DNA of 10,079 nucleotides from an uncultured Clostridia bacterium (GCA_946402595.1 CAMIWY010000024.1:1-10079), one strand, 5' to 3'. Shown: positions 1 to 5,702, counted from the first letter of the stretch. Numbers and translations: made by a program. The notes: generated by a model not told the origin, from the sequence alone.

Positions 1-81
1 ATTGACTGTTTCCTTCTTTACAGAATCATGGTTCTTCATGGCTTCCTTGTAGTCTGCCATAAGCTGTTCTTTGAGTCCCAT
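1..81 (-). CDS. yqeY: YqeY (GatB/YqeY domain) protein, N-terminal fragment cut by window edge
   Basis: Only the first 27 codons are present, because the gene runs leftward out of the window. The visible protein begins MGLKEQLMADYKEAMKNHDS, matching the usual opening of the YqeY family (a short helical start of the form LxxLxxDxKxAMKxxD). YqeY resembles the C-terminal tRNA-binding domain of the GatB amidotransferase subunit; its exact role is not settled. The start is supported by an AAGGAG site at 90-95, 8 bases upstream of the ATG. It lies directly downstream of rpsU on the same strand, the standard arrangement in many Bacillota, which supports the call despite the short fragment. It is probably read from the rpsU promoter through the hairpin at 128-165. 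Confidence 0.85.
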   Translation of the reverse strand, partial: MGLKEQLMADYKEAMKNHDSVKKETVN

Positions 82-127
82 AGTTTTGTCTCCTTCCCGC
101 CTTCCGTTTCCCTGCGGAAAGCTCCTT

Positions 128-165
128 ATAAAAGCAAAATGCGAACGCCATTCCGGAGTTCGCAT
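128..165 (-). terminator. Terminator-like hairpin between rpsU and yqeY
   Basis: Arms 139-146 and 158-165 (ATGCGAAC / GTTCGCAT) form 8 base pairs and are extended by two more G-C pairs (148-149 with 155-156) across a mismatch. On the minus strand the stem is followed by an imperfect T-rich run, TTTGCTTTTAT (138-128). The broken T run suggests partial termination, which would let rpsU be expressed above yqeY. Partial read-through is an inference. Confidence 0.6.
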
Positions 166-178
166 CTGTTATAGCTAA

Positions 179-358
179 TTAGTACTTGCGAGCCTTCTTA
201 CGGGCAGCCTCAGACTTTTTCTTACGTCTTACGCTTGGCTTCTCATAATGCTCTCTCTTGCGAAGCTCAGCCATGACGCCGTCGCGAGCGCAAGATCTCT
301 TAAATCTCTTAAGAGCACTTTCCAAGCTCTCGTTCTCTTTAACGATTACCTTTGCCAT
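179..358 (-). CDS. rpsU: 30S ribosomal protein S21
   Basis: A 59-residue, very basic protein starting MAKVIVKENESLESALKRFK and ending in a Lys/Arg-rich helix (RRKKKSEAARKKARKY). This is the full-length bacterial S21, usually 57-71 residues. S21 binds the small ribosomal subunit platform near the anti-Shine-Dalgarno end of 16S rRNA and helps initiation. The start is fixed by a strong site complementary to 16S rRNA (CAGGAGGTGA, 368-377) about 9 bases upstream. The gene is followed by a hairpin and then yqeY on the same strand. Its own promoter is at 417-445. Nothing in the sequence suggests damage or transfer. Confidence 0.97.
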   Translation of the reverse strand: MAKVIVKENESLESALKRFKRSCARDGVMAELRKREHYEKPSVRRKKKSEAARKKARKY

Positions 359-389
359 CTTCTTGTCTCACCTCCTGACGTCCTTGGAT

Positions 390-432
390 TACTGCAGTCT
401 TAACCGCAACGCAGAAATTGTACTACTGCAGT
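390..432. repeat. Two copies of TACTGCAGT at the rpsU promoter
   Basis: TACTGCAGT occurs at 390-398 and 424-432, 34 bases apart; each copy contains the palindrome ACTGCAGT. One copy lies between the -35 and -10 elements of the rpsU promoter and the other just past the expected transcript start. This is operator-like placement, but no regulator can be named. Confidence 0.4.
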
Positions 433-445
433 ATCAAAAAGTCAA
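417..445 (-). promoter_or_regulatory. Promoter of rpsU
   Basis: On the minus strand, TTGACT (440-445) is followed after exactly 17 bases by TACAAT (417-422), a near-consensus sigma-A promoter. The expected transcript start is near 410, giving an untranslated leader of about 50 bases. The spacer contains a perfect 8-base palindrome, ACTGCAGT (425-432), which recurs at 391-398 in the early leader. Confidence 0.75.
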
Positions 446-590
446 CAGTAAAACATCAGTGGCAGTCCGGGCTCAGCCGGGAGATGCGAATACCCGGCCG
501 TCTGCGTATCCTCAATGATCCCGCAGGTCCCGACCGAATTAATTGTACCACAATATTTATGGATTAATGAAGAAAAACAGCACAATATGT

Positions 591-619
591 TTGATTAATT
601 TGGGCAATTAACTTATTAT
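591..619 (+). promoter_or_regulatory. Promoter of the amidase gene
   Basis: TTGATT (591-596) and TATTAT (614-619) are separated by 17 bases, in AT-rich DNA about 38 bases before the start codon. The expected transcript start is near 626. A GGAGG ribosome binding site follows at 647-651. Confidence 0.6.
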
Positions 620-656
620 AGTATTCGTATAAACAGGTCCGGAAACGGAGGATCAA

Positions 657-1577
657 ATGCAGCTTAGCGATGCTGAGATCAGAGAGATACTGATCCGCAG
701 AAAAAGAGAAAAACAACGCAGGCTTCGGCGGCGAAGGCGCAGGATGTTCATTATACTCCTGCTTCTTATCGTGCTCGTTTTCGTTCTGGTCAAAGTGATC
801 GGTCACGGCGGAAAGAAGTCCGCTGAGGATAAAAAGTCTGCAGGTGCAGCCGCATCAGGTGAAACCCGCGGCATCATCTTCATCGACCCCGGTCACGGAG
901 GAATGGACTCAGGATCAGATGATGATAATGACAGATACGAGAAGGACGACACTCTGAAGCTAGGACTTGCCGTCAGGAATCAGCTTGAAACGCTGGGCTT
1001 CAAGGTAGTGATGTCCCGCACTGAAGATGAGATGGTAGACAGGACCGAGCGCGGATTGATGGCCAACAAAGCCGGTGCACAGCTCTTCGTTTCCATTCAC
1101 CGCAACAAAGCCGACAGCGGCGGTCAGGGCGTCGAGGGCTTCATTCCTAAGGAGAATGATAAGGAATCAAGGCTTCTCGGTGAGAACATCATGCACTTTC
1201 TCGGAAGAGCAGGTTTCAAAGAGAGGACTATAAGAGCAGGAACGCTTGTAGACCCTGATGACGATTATGAAGAGAACGCTGCGGCAGAGATGCCTTCTGT
1301 ACTGATCGAAGTAGGCTTTCTCAGCAGCGACGATGACAACTACAGGTTCGACAAATATCTTGACAAGAATGCAAAAGCAATTGCCGATGCCATCAACTAC
1401 ACCTTCATGCAGCTGCACGATCCTGATGCAGCTGCCGAATATGCAAAGATGATGACTCAGACAGACGAAGTCCTTGAGACAGCCCTCACTGCTACAGGCG
1501 AGGCTCTCAGCGGTCTTAATGCGATCCAGAGCAGAGCCGCAGACGGAACCATTGAAGGCATCGACCCTGAAGCATAA
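657..1577 (+). CDS. Membrane-anchored N-acetylmuramoyl-L-alanine amidase (Amidase_3)
   Basis: A 306-residue zinc amidase that cleaves the bond between N-acetylmuramic acid and the L-alanine of the peptide stem in peptidoglycan. Residues 14-30 are strikingly basic (run RRLRRRRRR at 21-29), followed by a single membrane helix (about 30-48) and a short linker, so the enzyme is anchored with its catalytic domain outside. The Amidase_3 domain spans about 72-253. Expected zinc ligands are H80 in IDPGHGG, E95 in RYEKDD and H148 in SIHRN; the catalytic glutamate is E218 in LIEVGFLS. The usual residue after the third ligand is small (SIHAN), whereas this protein has Arg. The last 50 residues are acidic and predicted helical, with no recognised wall-binding repeat. 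The start is backed by GGAGG 5 bases upstream. It stands alone between a promoter and a strong terminator. Confidence 0.9.
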   Translation: MQLSDAEIREILIRRKREKQRRLRRRRRRMFIILLLLIVLVFVLVKVIGHGGKKSAEDKKSAGAAASGETRGIIFIDPGHGGMDSGSDDDNDRYEKDDTLKLGLAVRNQLETLGFKVVMSRTEDEMVDRTERGLMANKAGAQLFVSIHRNKADSGGQGVEGFIPKENDKESRLLGENIMHFLGRAGFKERTIRAGTLVDPDDDYEENAAAEMPSVLIEVGFLSSDDDNYRFDKYLDKNAKAIADAINYTFMQLHDPDAAAEYAKMMTQTDEVLETALTATGEALSGLNAIQSRAADGTIEGIDPEA

Positions 1578-1614
1578 AAGACCGGATGACGCATACTGCG
1601 AAATCCGGTCTTTT
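1576..1614. terminator. Bidirectional terminator between the amidase gene and the PyrK-like gene
   Basis: A perfect 12-bp stem, AAAAGACCGGAT (1576-1587) with ATCCGGTCTTTT (1603-1614), with a smaller CGCA/TGCG stem inside the loop. The A run and T run flank it symmetrically, so it can stop transcription from both converging genes. It overlaps the amidase stop codon. Confidence 0.85.
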
Positions 1615-1645
1615 GAATTACGTGTTATTCAGTTGTGATCAGTGA

Positions 1646-2371
1646 TCAGCTGCTCAGCTCATTCCACCTGATCTCATTCTTATCATATACCGGCCCGTCA
1701 TTTATGGAGCTTGTGTCGCCGAGCCTTGTCGGCACGATGAGCTCCCCTTCCGGTTCTGATGTCGTGAGCATCTGGTTGCTGAGACTGAACTGTCCCTTAC
1801 TGCATCTGAGTACAAGTTTTTTCAGCATTGGCAGTGATCCGCTTGCACATACATATTCGGCATCACGTATCACATCAGCCGCAGTCCCCTCTCTTCCGTT
1901 GCTGCCGTCAAGAGTCAGCACCTCAATCTCATTGCAGATCGTACGGAAGGATTCGACCATATATATGTCAGATTTTGTATCATAGCCGAGAACAACCTTG
2001 AAACTTTTGCCTCTTGTGAGAAGGCATCTGGCGAGTTCGAGCATCTCAGCTACTCCTGCGCCGTCTGCAACAAGATATGCCCCGTCCGGAACTTCGTCTA
2101 CATTAAACCCGTTCCCGAGTCCTGTGATCGATCCGACCTCAGTGCCTACCTCTGTAGCAAGAAGCTGCTCCCCTTCCTCACAATCTGCCCTGAATACTAC
2201 TGAAAACCGGTTGCTGTCATAATCACAGACAGGAAAAGGTCTTACAAGCCCGCCGGCCTCTATCATCGCAAACTGTCCGGGTCTCCTGAATCTGCAGTCA
2301 TCTGTGCTGAATGTGATCTTGTAAACATCGTTTGCAAGATGCTCCTTGTGAGCTACTTTACTTTTGTTCAT
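1646..2371 (-). CDS. PyrK-like ferredoxin-reductase-fold protein lacking the [2Fe-2S] cysteines
   Basis: A 241-residue protein that follows PyrK, the electron-transfer subunit of class 1B dihydroorotate dehydrogenase, along its whole length. Matching blocks are PGQFAMI (31-37), the flavin-site region RPFPVCD (44-50), GLGNGF (84-89), DGAGVAEMLELA (103-114) at the nucleotide loop, VVLGYDTKSD (126-135), the SGSLPML block (177-183, PyrK has CGxxxML) and the terminal DGPVYDKNEIRW (225-236). It departs from PyrK at key places. RPxS has become RPFP. The glycine-rich nucleotide loop GGGxGxxPL has become DGAGVAEML. The C-terminal cluster segment, where PyrK has four cysteines, contains none (residues 195-230). 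It therefore cannot bind the PyrK cluster, and flavin or NAD binding is doubtful. The start overlaps the end of the RDD gene by 14 bases, implying coupled translation. No pyrD is nearby. Fold assignment is confident; function is unknown. Confidence 0.8.
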   Translation of the reverse strand: MNKSKVAHKEHLANDVYKITFSTDDCRFRRPGQFAMIEAGGLVRPFPVCDYDSNRFSVVFRADCEEGEQLLATEVGTEVGSITGLGNGFNVDEVPDGAYLVADGAGVAEMLELARCLLTRGKSFKVVLGYDTKSDIYMVESFRTICNEIEVLTLDGSNGREGTAADVIRDAEYVCASGSLPMLKKLVLRCSKGQFSLSNQMLTTSEPEGELIVPTRLGDTSSINDGPVYDKNEIRWNELSS

Positions 2372-3248
2372 CTATATCGTCCGTCCTTGCATTGACTGTG
2401 TCATAATCAGTCCTGTCAGCAGTTTCTGCTGCTGCCTGCTTTGCTGTCTCTACTACAACATCTGCTACGTCAAGCACGCTGCCCGGAAGCTCGATCACTG
2501 AAGGCTTCTCATCCACTGCAGCAGTTTCCCCCGCGGACACAGGTTCACTTACGGCTGTCTTCTGAGGTACGGAGGTATTGACTGTAACAGGCAGAGGTGC
2601 AGATTTAGGTTCCGGGGTATCTGCTGTCACCGGTACAGGTGCAGACTTAGGTGCCGGTCTCTGCACCGGTTCAGCCGCCGGAACAGGTCTTGCCGCTGAA
2701 GCCTGCCGGCCTGAGGCTGCATTCATTGCTTCAGACTCTTTCAGATCAACTACATAGGTATCCAGGATCTTGTCGTGCCATCCTCTGTTCCTATCATCTA
2801 TAAGGATCCAGATGAATCCGAGAAGAAATACTGAACCCGAAGCACCTTTTACGATCCATTCCCTGAACAGCATCTTCCAGAAACCGATCGGCTCGCCGTC
2901 TTTACTCGATACGACCTGCAGACCGAGAGCAGCTTTTCCTATGGTCTTTGACTTATTGAAAAATACAAGCTGTATTACCAGGTACGCAATACTCAGAAGC
3001 ATGGATATGATGAGTGCCGCAACAGTTCCGGCTGAAAGACCGCTGTTATATCCGTATCCATAGCCGTATCCGAAACCCGGAGCCCCGAATCCGTAACCGT
3101 AATTCCCGTATGCTATCTCATTCGCGATCATTACGACAGCTGCAACAAACGCTATGAAGCATGATACTGCAGGAATGACCATATCTATGCATGCCGCGCC
3201 GAATCTTTTTCCTCTTGACGCGAGTTTCATTGCTTTTCTTCTGCTCAT
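2358..3248 (-). CDS. RDD family membrane protein with Gly/Tyr-rich loop and Pro/Ala-rich tail
   Basis: A 296-residue membrane protein from the chosen start. The RDD domain covers about 9-170: RGKRFGAACIDMVIP (12-26) with Arg and Asp at the start of helix 1 (about 24-44), helix 2 (about 75-97), the KTIGKAALGLQVV block (101-113), helix 3 (about 134-151) and RGWHDKILDTYVV (155-167). Between helices 1 and 2 lies a loop (46-70) made almost only of Gly, Tyr, Phe and Asn. After the domain a 125-residue hydrophilic tail is rich in Pro, Ala, Val and Thr and includes a 14-residue tandem repeat (198-225). RDD proteins are widespread; some are linked to ion transport, but the role of this one is unknown. 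A start 15 codons further upstream (3293) is open but has no ribosome binding site, whereas GAGGA at 3256-3260 lies 7 bases before the ATG at 3248. Its stop overlaps the next gene. Confidence 0.85.
   Translation of the reverse strand: MSRRKAMKLASRGKRFGAACIDMVIPAVSCFIAFVAAVVMIANEIAYGNYGYGFGAPGFGYGYGYGYNSGLSAGTVAALIISMLLSIAYLVIQLVFFNKSKTIGKAALGLQVVSSKDGEPIGFWKMLFREWIVKGASGSVFLLGFIWILIDDRNRGWHDKILDTYVVDLKESEAMNAASGRQASAARPVPAAEPVQRPAPKSAPVPVTADTPEPKSAPLPVTVNTSVPQKTAVSEPVSAGETAAVDEKPSVIELPGSVLDVADVVVETAKQAAAETADRTDYDTVNARTDDIDEQK
2574..2657 (-). repeat. Two tandem 42-base repeats in the RDD gene tail
   Basis: Two adjacent 42-base units encode PAPKSAPVPVTADT and PEPKSAPLPVTVNT (residues 198-211 and 212-225). 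The bases are similar but not identical, consistent with an in-frame duplication that has since diverged. Confidence 0.75.
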
Positions 3249-3255
3249 CAACCTT

Positions 3256-3260
3256 TCCTC
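3256..3260 (-). promoter_or_regulatory. Ribosome binding site that sets the RDD start
   Basis: GAGGA (within AGAGGAAAGG on the minus strand) sits 7 bases from the ATG at 3248. The two upstream in-frame ATGs (3293 and 3281) have no comparable site, so the shorter protein is preferred. Confidence 0.6.
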
Positions 3261-3301
3261 TCTGCTGCCGCAATTCGTCATTGAGACAGTCATTTAAGTA
3301 A

Positions 3302-3356
3302 ATACAACAATATTATACAATAATAGTGGTTAATTTTTTGTATAAATAATATACAA
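3302..3356. promoter_or_regulatory. AT-rich upstream region of the RDD operon with inverted repeat
   Basis: The minus strand has a TATAAT (3312-3317) as a likely -10 element, but no good -35 at the right distance. Upstream is a 7-bp inverted repeat, TTGTATA-AATAA-TATACAA (3338-3356). The TTGTAT hexamer occurs three times on the minus strand (3351-3356, 3315-3320, 3302-3307) and once on the plus strand (3338-3343). This could be a regulator site or simply AT-rich promoter DNA. Confidence 0.35.
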
Positions 3357-3361
3357 TGCGC

Positions 3362-3411
3362 AATAGCAAAGCCCGCTCTATTATACAAGCGGGCGGTTTG
3401 TTTTTGCTATT
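3362..3411. terminator. Terminator after iscU
   Basis: The core stem is GCCCGCT (3371-3377) with AGCGGGC (3388-3394). An outer 9-bp pairing, AATAGCAAA (3362-3370) with TTTGCTATT (3403-3411), can close a larger structure. The T run is weak on the minus strand (TTTGCTATT) and stronger on the plus strand (TTTGTTTTT), but position and GC-rich core make it the probable end of the isc operon. Confidence 0.7.
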
Positions 3412-3447
3412 AATTATCTTGATATCCTGACCATGTGGTATAGAAAA

Positions 3448-3867
3448 CTAGTCTTCGTGTGGTTCGAAACCTACAAGGCTCTCAGGCATCTCTCTGCCGC
3501 TTCTTGTATAGTAGTCGACCAGAGCAGCCTTGATAGCATCCTCTGCGAGAACTGAGCAGTGGATCTTTCTTGCAGGAAGTCCGTCAAGAGCCTCAACTAC
3601 AGCCTTATTGGTAAGTTCAAGAGCCTCATCAAGAGACTTTCCCTTTATAAGCTCAGTTGCCATGGAGCTTGTAGCGATAGCGCTGCCGCATCCGAAAGTC
3701 TTGAACTTGACGTCTGCGATCTTATCGTCTTCTATCTTGAGATACATCTTCATGATGTCTCCGCAGAGAGGATTACCTACTTCGCCGATACCATCAGCAT
3801 CTTCAATAACTCCTACATTGCGAGGGTGCTCAAAATGATCCATTACCTTATCTGTATACAGTGACAT
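3448..3867 (-). CDS. iscU: Fe-S cluster assembly scaffold IscU/NifU N-terminal type
   Basis: A 139-residue scaffold protein on which [2Fe-2S] clusters are built from sulfur delivered by IscS before transfer to client proteins. The three conserved cluster cysteines are present: C35 in NPLCGD (with D37, the residue that makes clusters labile), C60 in FGCGSA and C104 in KIHCSVLAED. The chaperone-recognition motif LPPVK of proteobacterial IscU is replaced by LPARK, as in NifU-type scaffolds of Clostridia, so handling by an HscA/HscB pair is not expected. The length fits a stand-alone scaffold without the NifU C-terminal domains. The start has AGGAG 7 bases upstream. It lies 59 bases after iscS and is the last gene of the operon. 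Confidence 0.96.
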   Translation of the reverse strand: MSLYTDKVMDHFEHPRNVGVIEDADGIGEVGNPLCGDIMKMYLKIEDDKIADVKFKTFGCGSAIATSSMATELIKGKSLDEALELTNKAVVEALDGLPARKIHCSVLAEDAIKAALVDYYTRSGREMPESLVGFEPHED

Positions 3868-3926
3868 TTCTTGTCTCCTTTCACCTTATATATCTACATT
3901 TCCGTTGTATTCTACTGTCAGTTTAA

Positions 3927-5129
3927 TCAGGCATGCTCCGGAACACAGTGTTCTCTCTTGCCTGTAAGCAGGTCTTCCCAGTATGGCGACATCGATCTGT
4001 AGTACTCAACTACCTGATGTACCTTCTCGATTATGTAATCCACCTGCTCTTCATCATTATTGATGTCAAGGCTGAATCTCAGCGAACCGTGTGCTGCCTC
4101 TACAGGAACTCCCATCCCAACGAGAACGTGGGACGGGTCAAGGGACTCGCTGGTGCAGGCTGATCCGGATGAGCACTCGATGCCGTACATGTCGAGATGC
4201 AGGAGAAGGCTTTCACCCTCAACGCCCTCGAATGACCAGTTGACGTTGCCAGGAAGTCTTCTGACCGGGTCGCCGTTGAGCTGTGAGTAAGGGATGTCCT
4301 TAAGTCCTGCGATCAGTCTGTCTCTCAGGGCTTTTACTTTGCCCATGTTGGCTTCCATATTGTCGCAGCCTTCCTTGAGTGCAGCAGCCATGGCAGCGAT
4401 ACCCGGAACATTTACGGTGCCGGCTCTCTTGCCTCTCTCCTGAGCTCCGCCTTCGATTACATTCACGAGGCGGATTCCGTTGCGTGCATACAGGATGCCT
4501 ACGCCCTTAGGGCCGTGGAACTTATGGCCTGACATCGACAGCATATCGATATTCATCGCCTGCACATCTATAGGGAGATGAGCAGCAGCCTGGACAGCAT
4601 CTGTGTGGAACAGAACGCCCTTTTCCTTGCATACAGCTCCGATCTCAGGGATCGGCTGGATAGCACCCATCTCGTTATTTGCAAACATTACGGATACAAG
4701 TGCGGTATCTTCTCTTATCGCATCTTCCACGTCCTTGACATCTACGATGCCGTTGCTCTGAGGCTTGAGGTATGTGACTTCAAAGCCTTCCTTCTCGAGC
4801 TTTGCCATCGTGTGCAGGATAGCATGATGCTCGATGTTGAGTGTAATGAGATGCTTTTTGCCTTTACGTACAAGGCCTCTTGCAGCGCTCAGAAGAGCCT
4901 GGTTGTCAGCCTCCGATCCGCCGGAAGTAAAGTAGATCTCGTTAGGATTCTTAGCGTTGATACAGGACGCCACGATCTCTCTTGCTTCGTCGAGTACTTC
5001 CTGTGTACGCTGGCCATCGCTGTGCAGGCTGTTAGGATTGCCGTTGTAATTGTCGAGGCACTCTATCAGCTTGTCTCTTGCAGTTTTGCTGAGATAAGTA
5101 GTTGCCGCATTGTCCGCATATACCTTCAT
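3927..5129 (-). CDS. iscS: Cysteine desulfurase IscS/NifS
   Basis: A 400-residue PLP enzyme that converts L-cysteine to L-alanine and passes the sulfur as a persulfide to IscU and other acceptors. The fold type I features are all visible: the opening YADNAATT (4-11), H101 (stacks on the cofactor) in NIEHHAIL, D177 in HTDAVQ, the cofactor lysine K203 in SGHKFHGPKG and the catalytic persulfide cysteine C325 in SSGSACTSESLDPSHVL, in a long mobile loop typical of IscS/NifS (group I). The length is normal. The ATG at 5127-5129 has AAGGAG 8 bases upstream, inside the short gap after iscR. It sits between regulator and scaffold, so it is co-transcribed from the iscR promoter. The C-terminal extension (about 376-400, ending CVPEHA) is a lineage detail. 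The match to NifS is equally good, but no nitrogenase gene is present. Confidence 0.97.
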   Translation of the reverse strand: MKVYADNAATTYLSKTARDKLIECLDNYNGNPNSLHSDGQRTQEVLDEAREIVASCINAKNPNEIYFTSGGSEADNQALLSAARGLVRKGKKHLITLNIEHHAILHTMAKLEKEGFEVTYLKPQSNGIVDVKDVEDAIREDTALVSVMFANNEMGAIQPIPEIGAVCKEKGVLFHTDAVQAAAHLPIDVQAMNIDMLSMSGHKFHGPKGVGILYARNGIRLVNVIEGGAQERGKRAGTVNVPGIAAMAAALKEGCDNMEANMGKVKALRDRLIAGLKDIPYSQLNGDPVRRLPGNVNWSFEGVEGESLLLHLDMYGIECSSGSACTSESLDPSHVLVGMGVPVEAAHGSLRFSLDINNDEEQVDYIIEKVHQVVEYYRSMSPYWEDLLTGKREHCVPEHA

Positions 5130-5147
5130 CTTCTCTTCTCCTTAATA

Positions 5148-5600
5148 TTATTCAGAATCACAATGATTACAGTAATCTCCGAGCATCTTCCTGCGATTGC
5201 CCCTGATTATGTCATCCAGAGTGATTTTGCTCAGATACTGTTCAATGACATTGTCAAGTCCTGCCCACAGAGGGAGCGTACTGCATGTCGCAGCCTTCTC
5301 ACACTGCACTCCGTCCTGCATTATGCAGTTTACCGGTGCAAGTGTCCCCTCCGTCAGGAGCAGAATTTCATTGATACTGTATTCCTCCGGTGATCTTGCC
5401 AGTTTATATCCGCCGTTCTTGCCCCTCAGACTCTGGAGCAGGCCTCCTTTGTTCAGAATGGAGATGATGCTCTCGAGATATTTCATTGAGAGGTTCTCAC
5501 GCTCAGCTATATCTGAAAGAGATACATAGCCTCCATCGGACAGCTTTGCCAGATCAACCATTACTGTCAGAGCATATCTGCCCTTGGTTGAAACCATCAT
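5148..5600 (-). CDS. iscR: Rrf2 family regulator IscR
   Basis: A 150-residue winged-helix repressor, normal for the Rrf2 family. It opens with the family signature MMVSTKGRYALTVMVDLA. The DNA-binding domain includes SLSDIAERENLSMKYLESI (27-45) and the wing LRGKNGGYKLAR (58-69). Three cysteines, C92, C100 and C106 (C-x7-C-x5-C), are where IscR-type members bind a [2Fe-2S] cluster. An additional CNHC pair (C144, C147) lies at the C-terminus. Position ahead of iscS and iscU supports a role as Fe-S-sensing repressor of its own operon rather than CymR or NsrR. An in-frame extension back to 5708 was rejected: it would start upstream of the promoter, while AGGAGG sits 7 bases before the ATG at 5600. 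The gap to iscS is 18 bases. Confidence 0.92.
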   Translation of the reverse strand: MMVSTKGRYALTVMVDLAKLSDGGYVSLSDIAERENLSMKYLESIISILNKGGLLQSLRGKNGGYKLARSPEEYSINEILLLTEGTLAPVNCIMQDGVQCEKAATCSTLPLWAGLDNVIEQYLSKITLDDIIRGNRRKMLGDYCNHCDSE

Positions 5601-5607
5601 TGTGATG

Positions 5608-5613
5608 CCTCCT
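5608..5613 (-). promoter_or_regulatory. Ribosome binding site of iscR
   Basis: A perfect AGGAGG, 7 bases from the ATG at 5600. It decides the start in favour of the 150-residue protein. Confidence 0.85.
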
Positions 5614-5673
5614 GTTCTCTGCCGGACAGCCTGCAGCTCTTCTTTCCGCTGCGGTCTCTCACGGCCGATATAA

Positions 5674-5702
5674 ATCCTACCACCAAGGTAGGAATATGTC
5701 AA
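5674..5702 (-). promoter_or_regulatory. Promoter of the iscR-iscS-iscU operon
   Basis: On the minus strand a perfect TTGACA (5697-5702) is followed after 17 bases by TAGGAT (5674-5679). The expected start near 5667 gives a leader of about 67 bases. A second possible promoter is the extended -10 TGTTATAAT (-10 at 5707-5712) just upstream. Confidence 0.75.
5675..5693. promoter_or_regulatory. Probable IscR operator in the iscR promoter
   Basis: A perfect inverted repeat, TCCTACC (5675-5681) and GGTAGGA (5687-5693) with a 5-base spacer, fills the DNA between the -35 and -10 elements and overlaps the -10. A protein bound here would block RNA polymerase. Self-repression by IscR is inferred from position and from how Rrf2 regulators normally behave. 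Confidence 0.7.

Larger units (their letters stand above)
359..656. other. Divergent intergenic region between rpsU and the amidase gene
   Basis: No credible gene is seen here. The region holds the rpsU ribosome binding site and promoter (left part), the amidase promoter and ribosome binding site (right part), and a GC-rich middle section (about 461-540) with short imperfect inverted repeats such as CCGGGCTCAGCCGG (467-480), to which I can assign no function. Confidence 0.6.

Noticed and set aside
258..518. Plus-strand open frame of 86 codons
   Set aside because: It overlaps rpsU antisense and runs over the rpsU promoter; no support as a gene.
461..540. Structured RNA or riboswitch in the GC-rich part of the divergent region
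   Set aside because: Only short imperfect pairings are visible, and the stretch is upstream of both promoters, so it is not in either leader.
1646..2371. Calling this gene pyrK
   Set aside because: The cluster cysteines are absent, the binding motifs are altered and no pyrD is nearby, so the PyrK function cannot be claimed.
3249..3293. 15-residue N-terminal extension of the RDD protein
   Set aside because: No ribosome binding site precedes either upstream ATG, while a good one precedes 3248.
3927..5129. NifS dedicated to nitrogenase
   Set aside because: No nif gene is present and the neighbours are the general Fe-S regulator and scaffold, so a housekeeping role is more likely.
4578..5393. 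Long plus-strand open frame (271 codons)
   Set aside because: It lies antisense to iscS and iscR, has no ribosome binding site and no recognisable protein features; the minus-strand genes explain the DNA fully.
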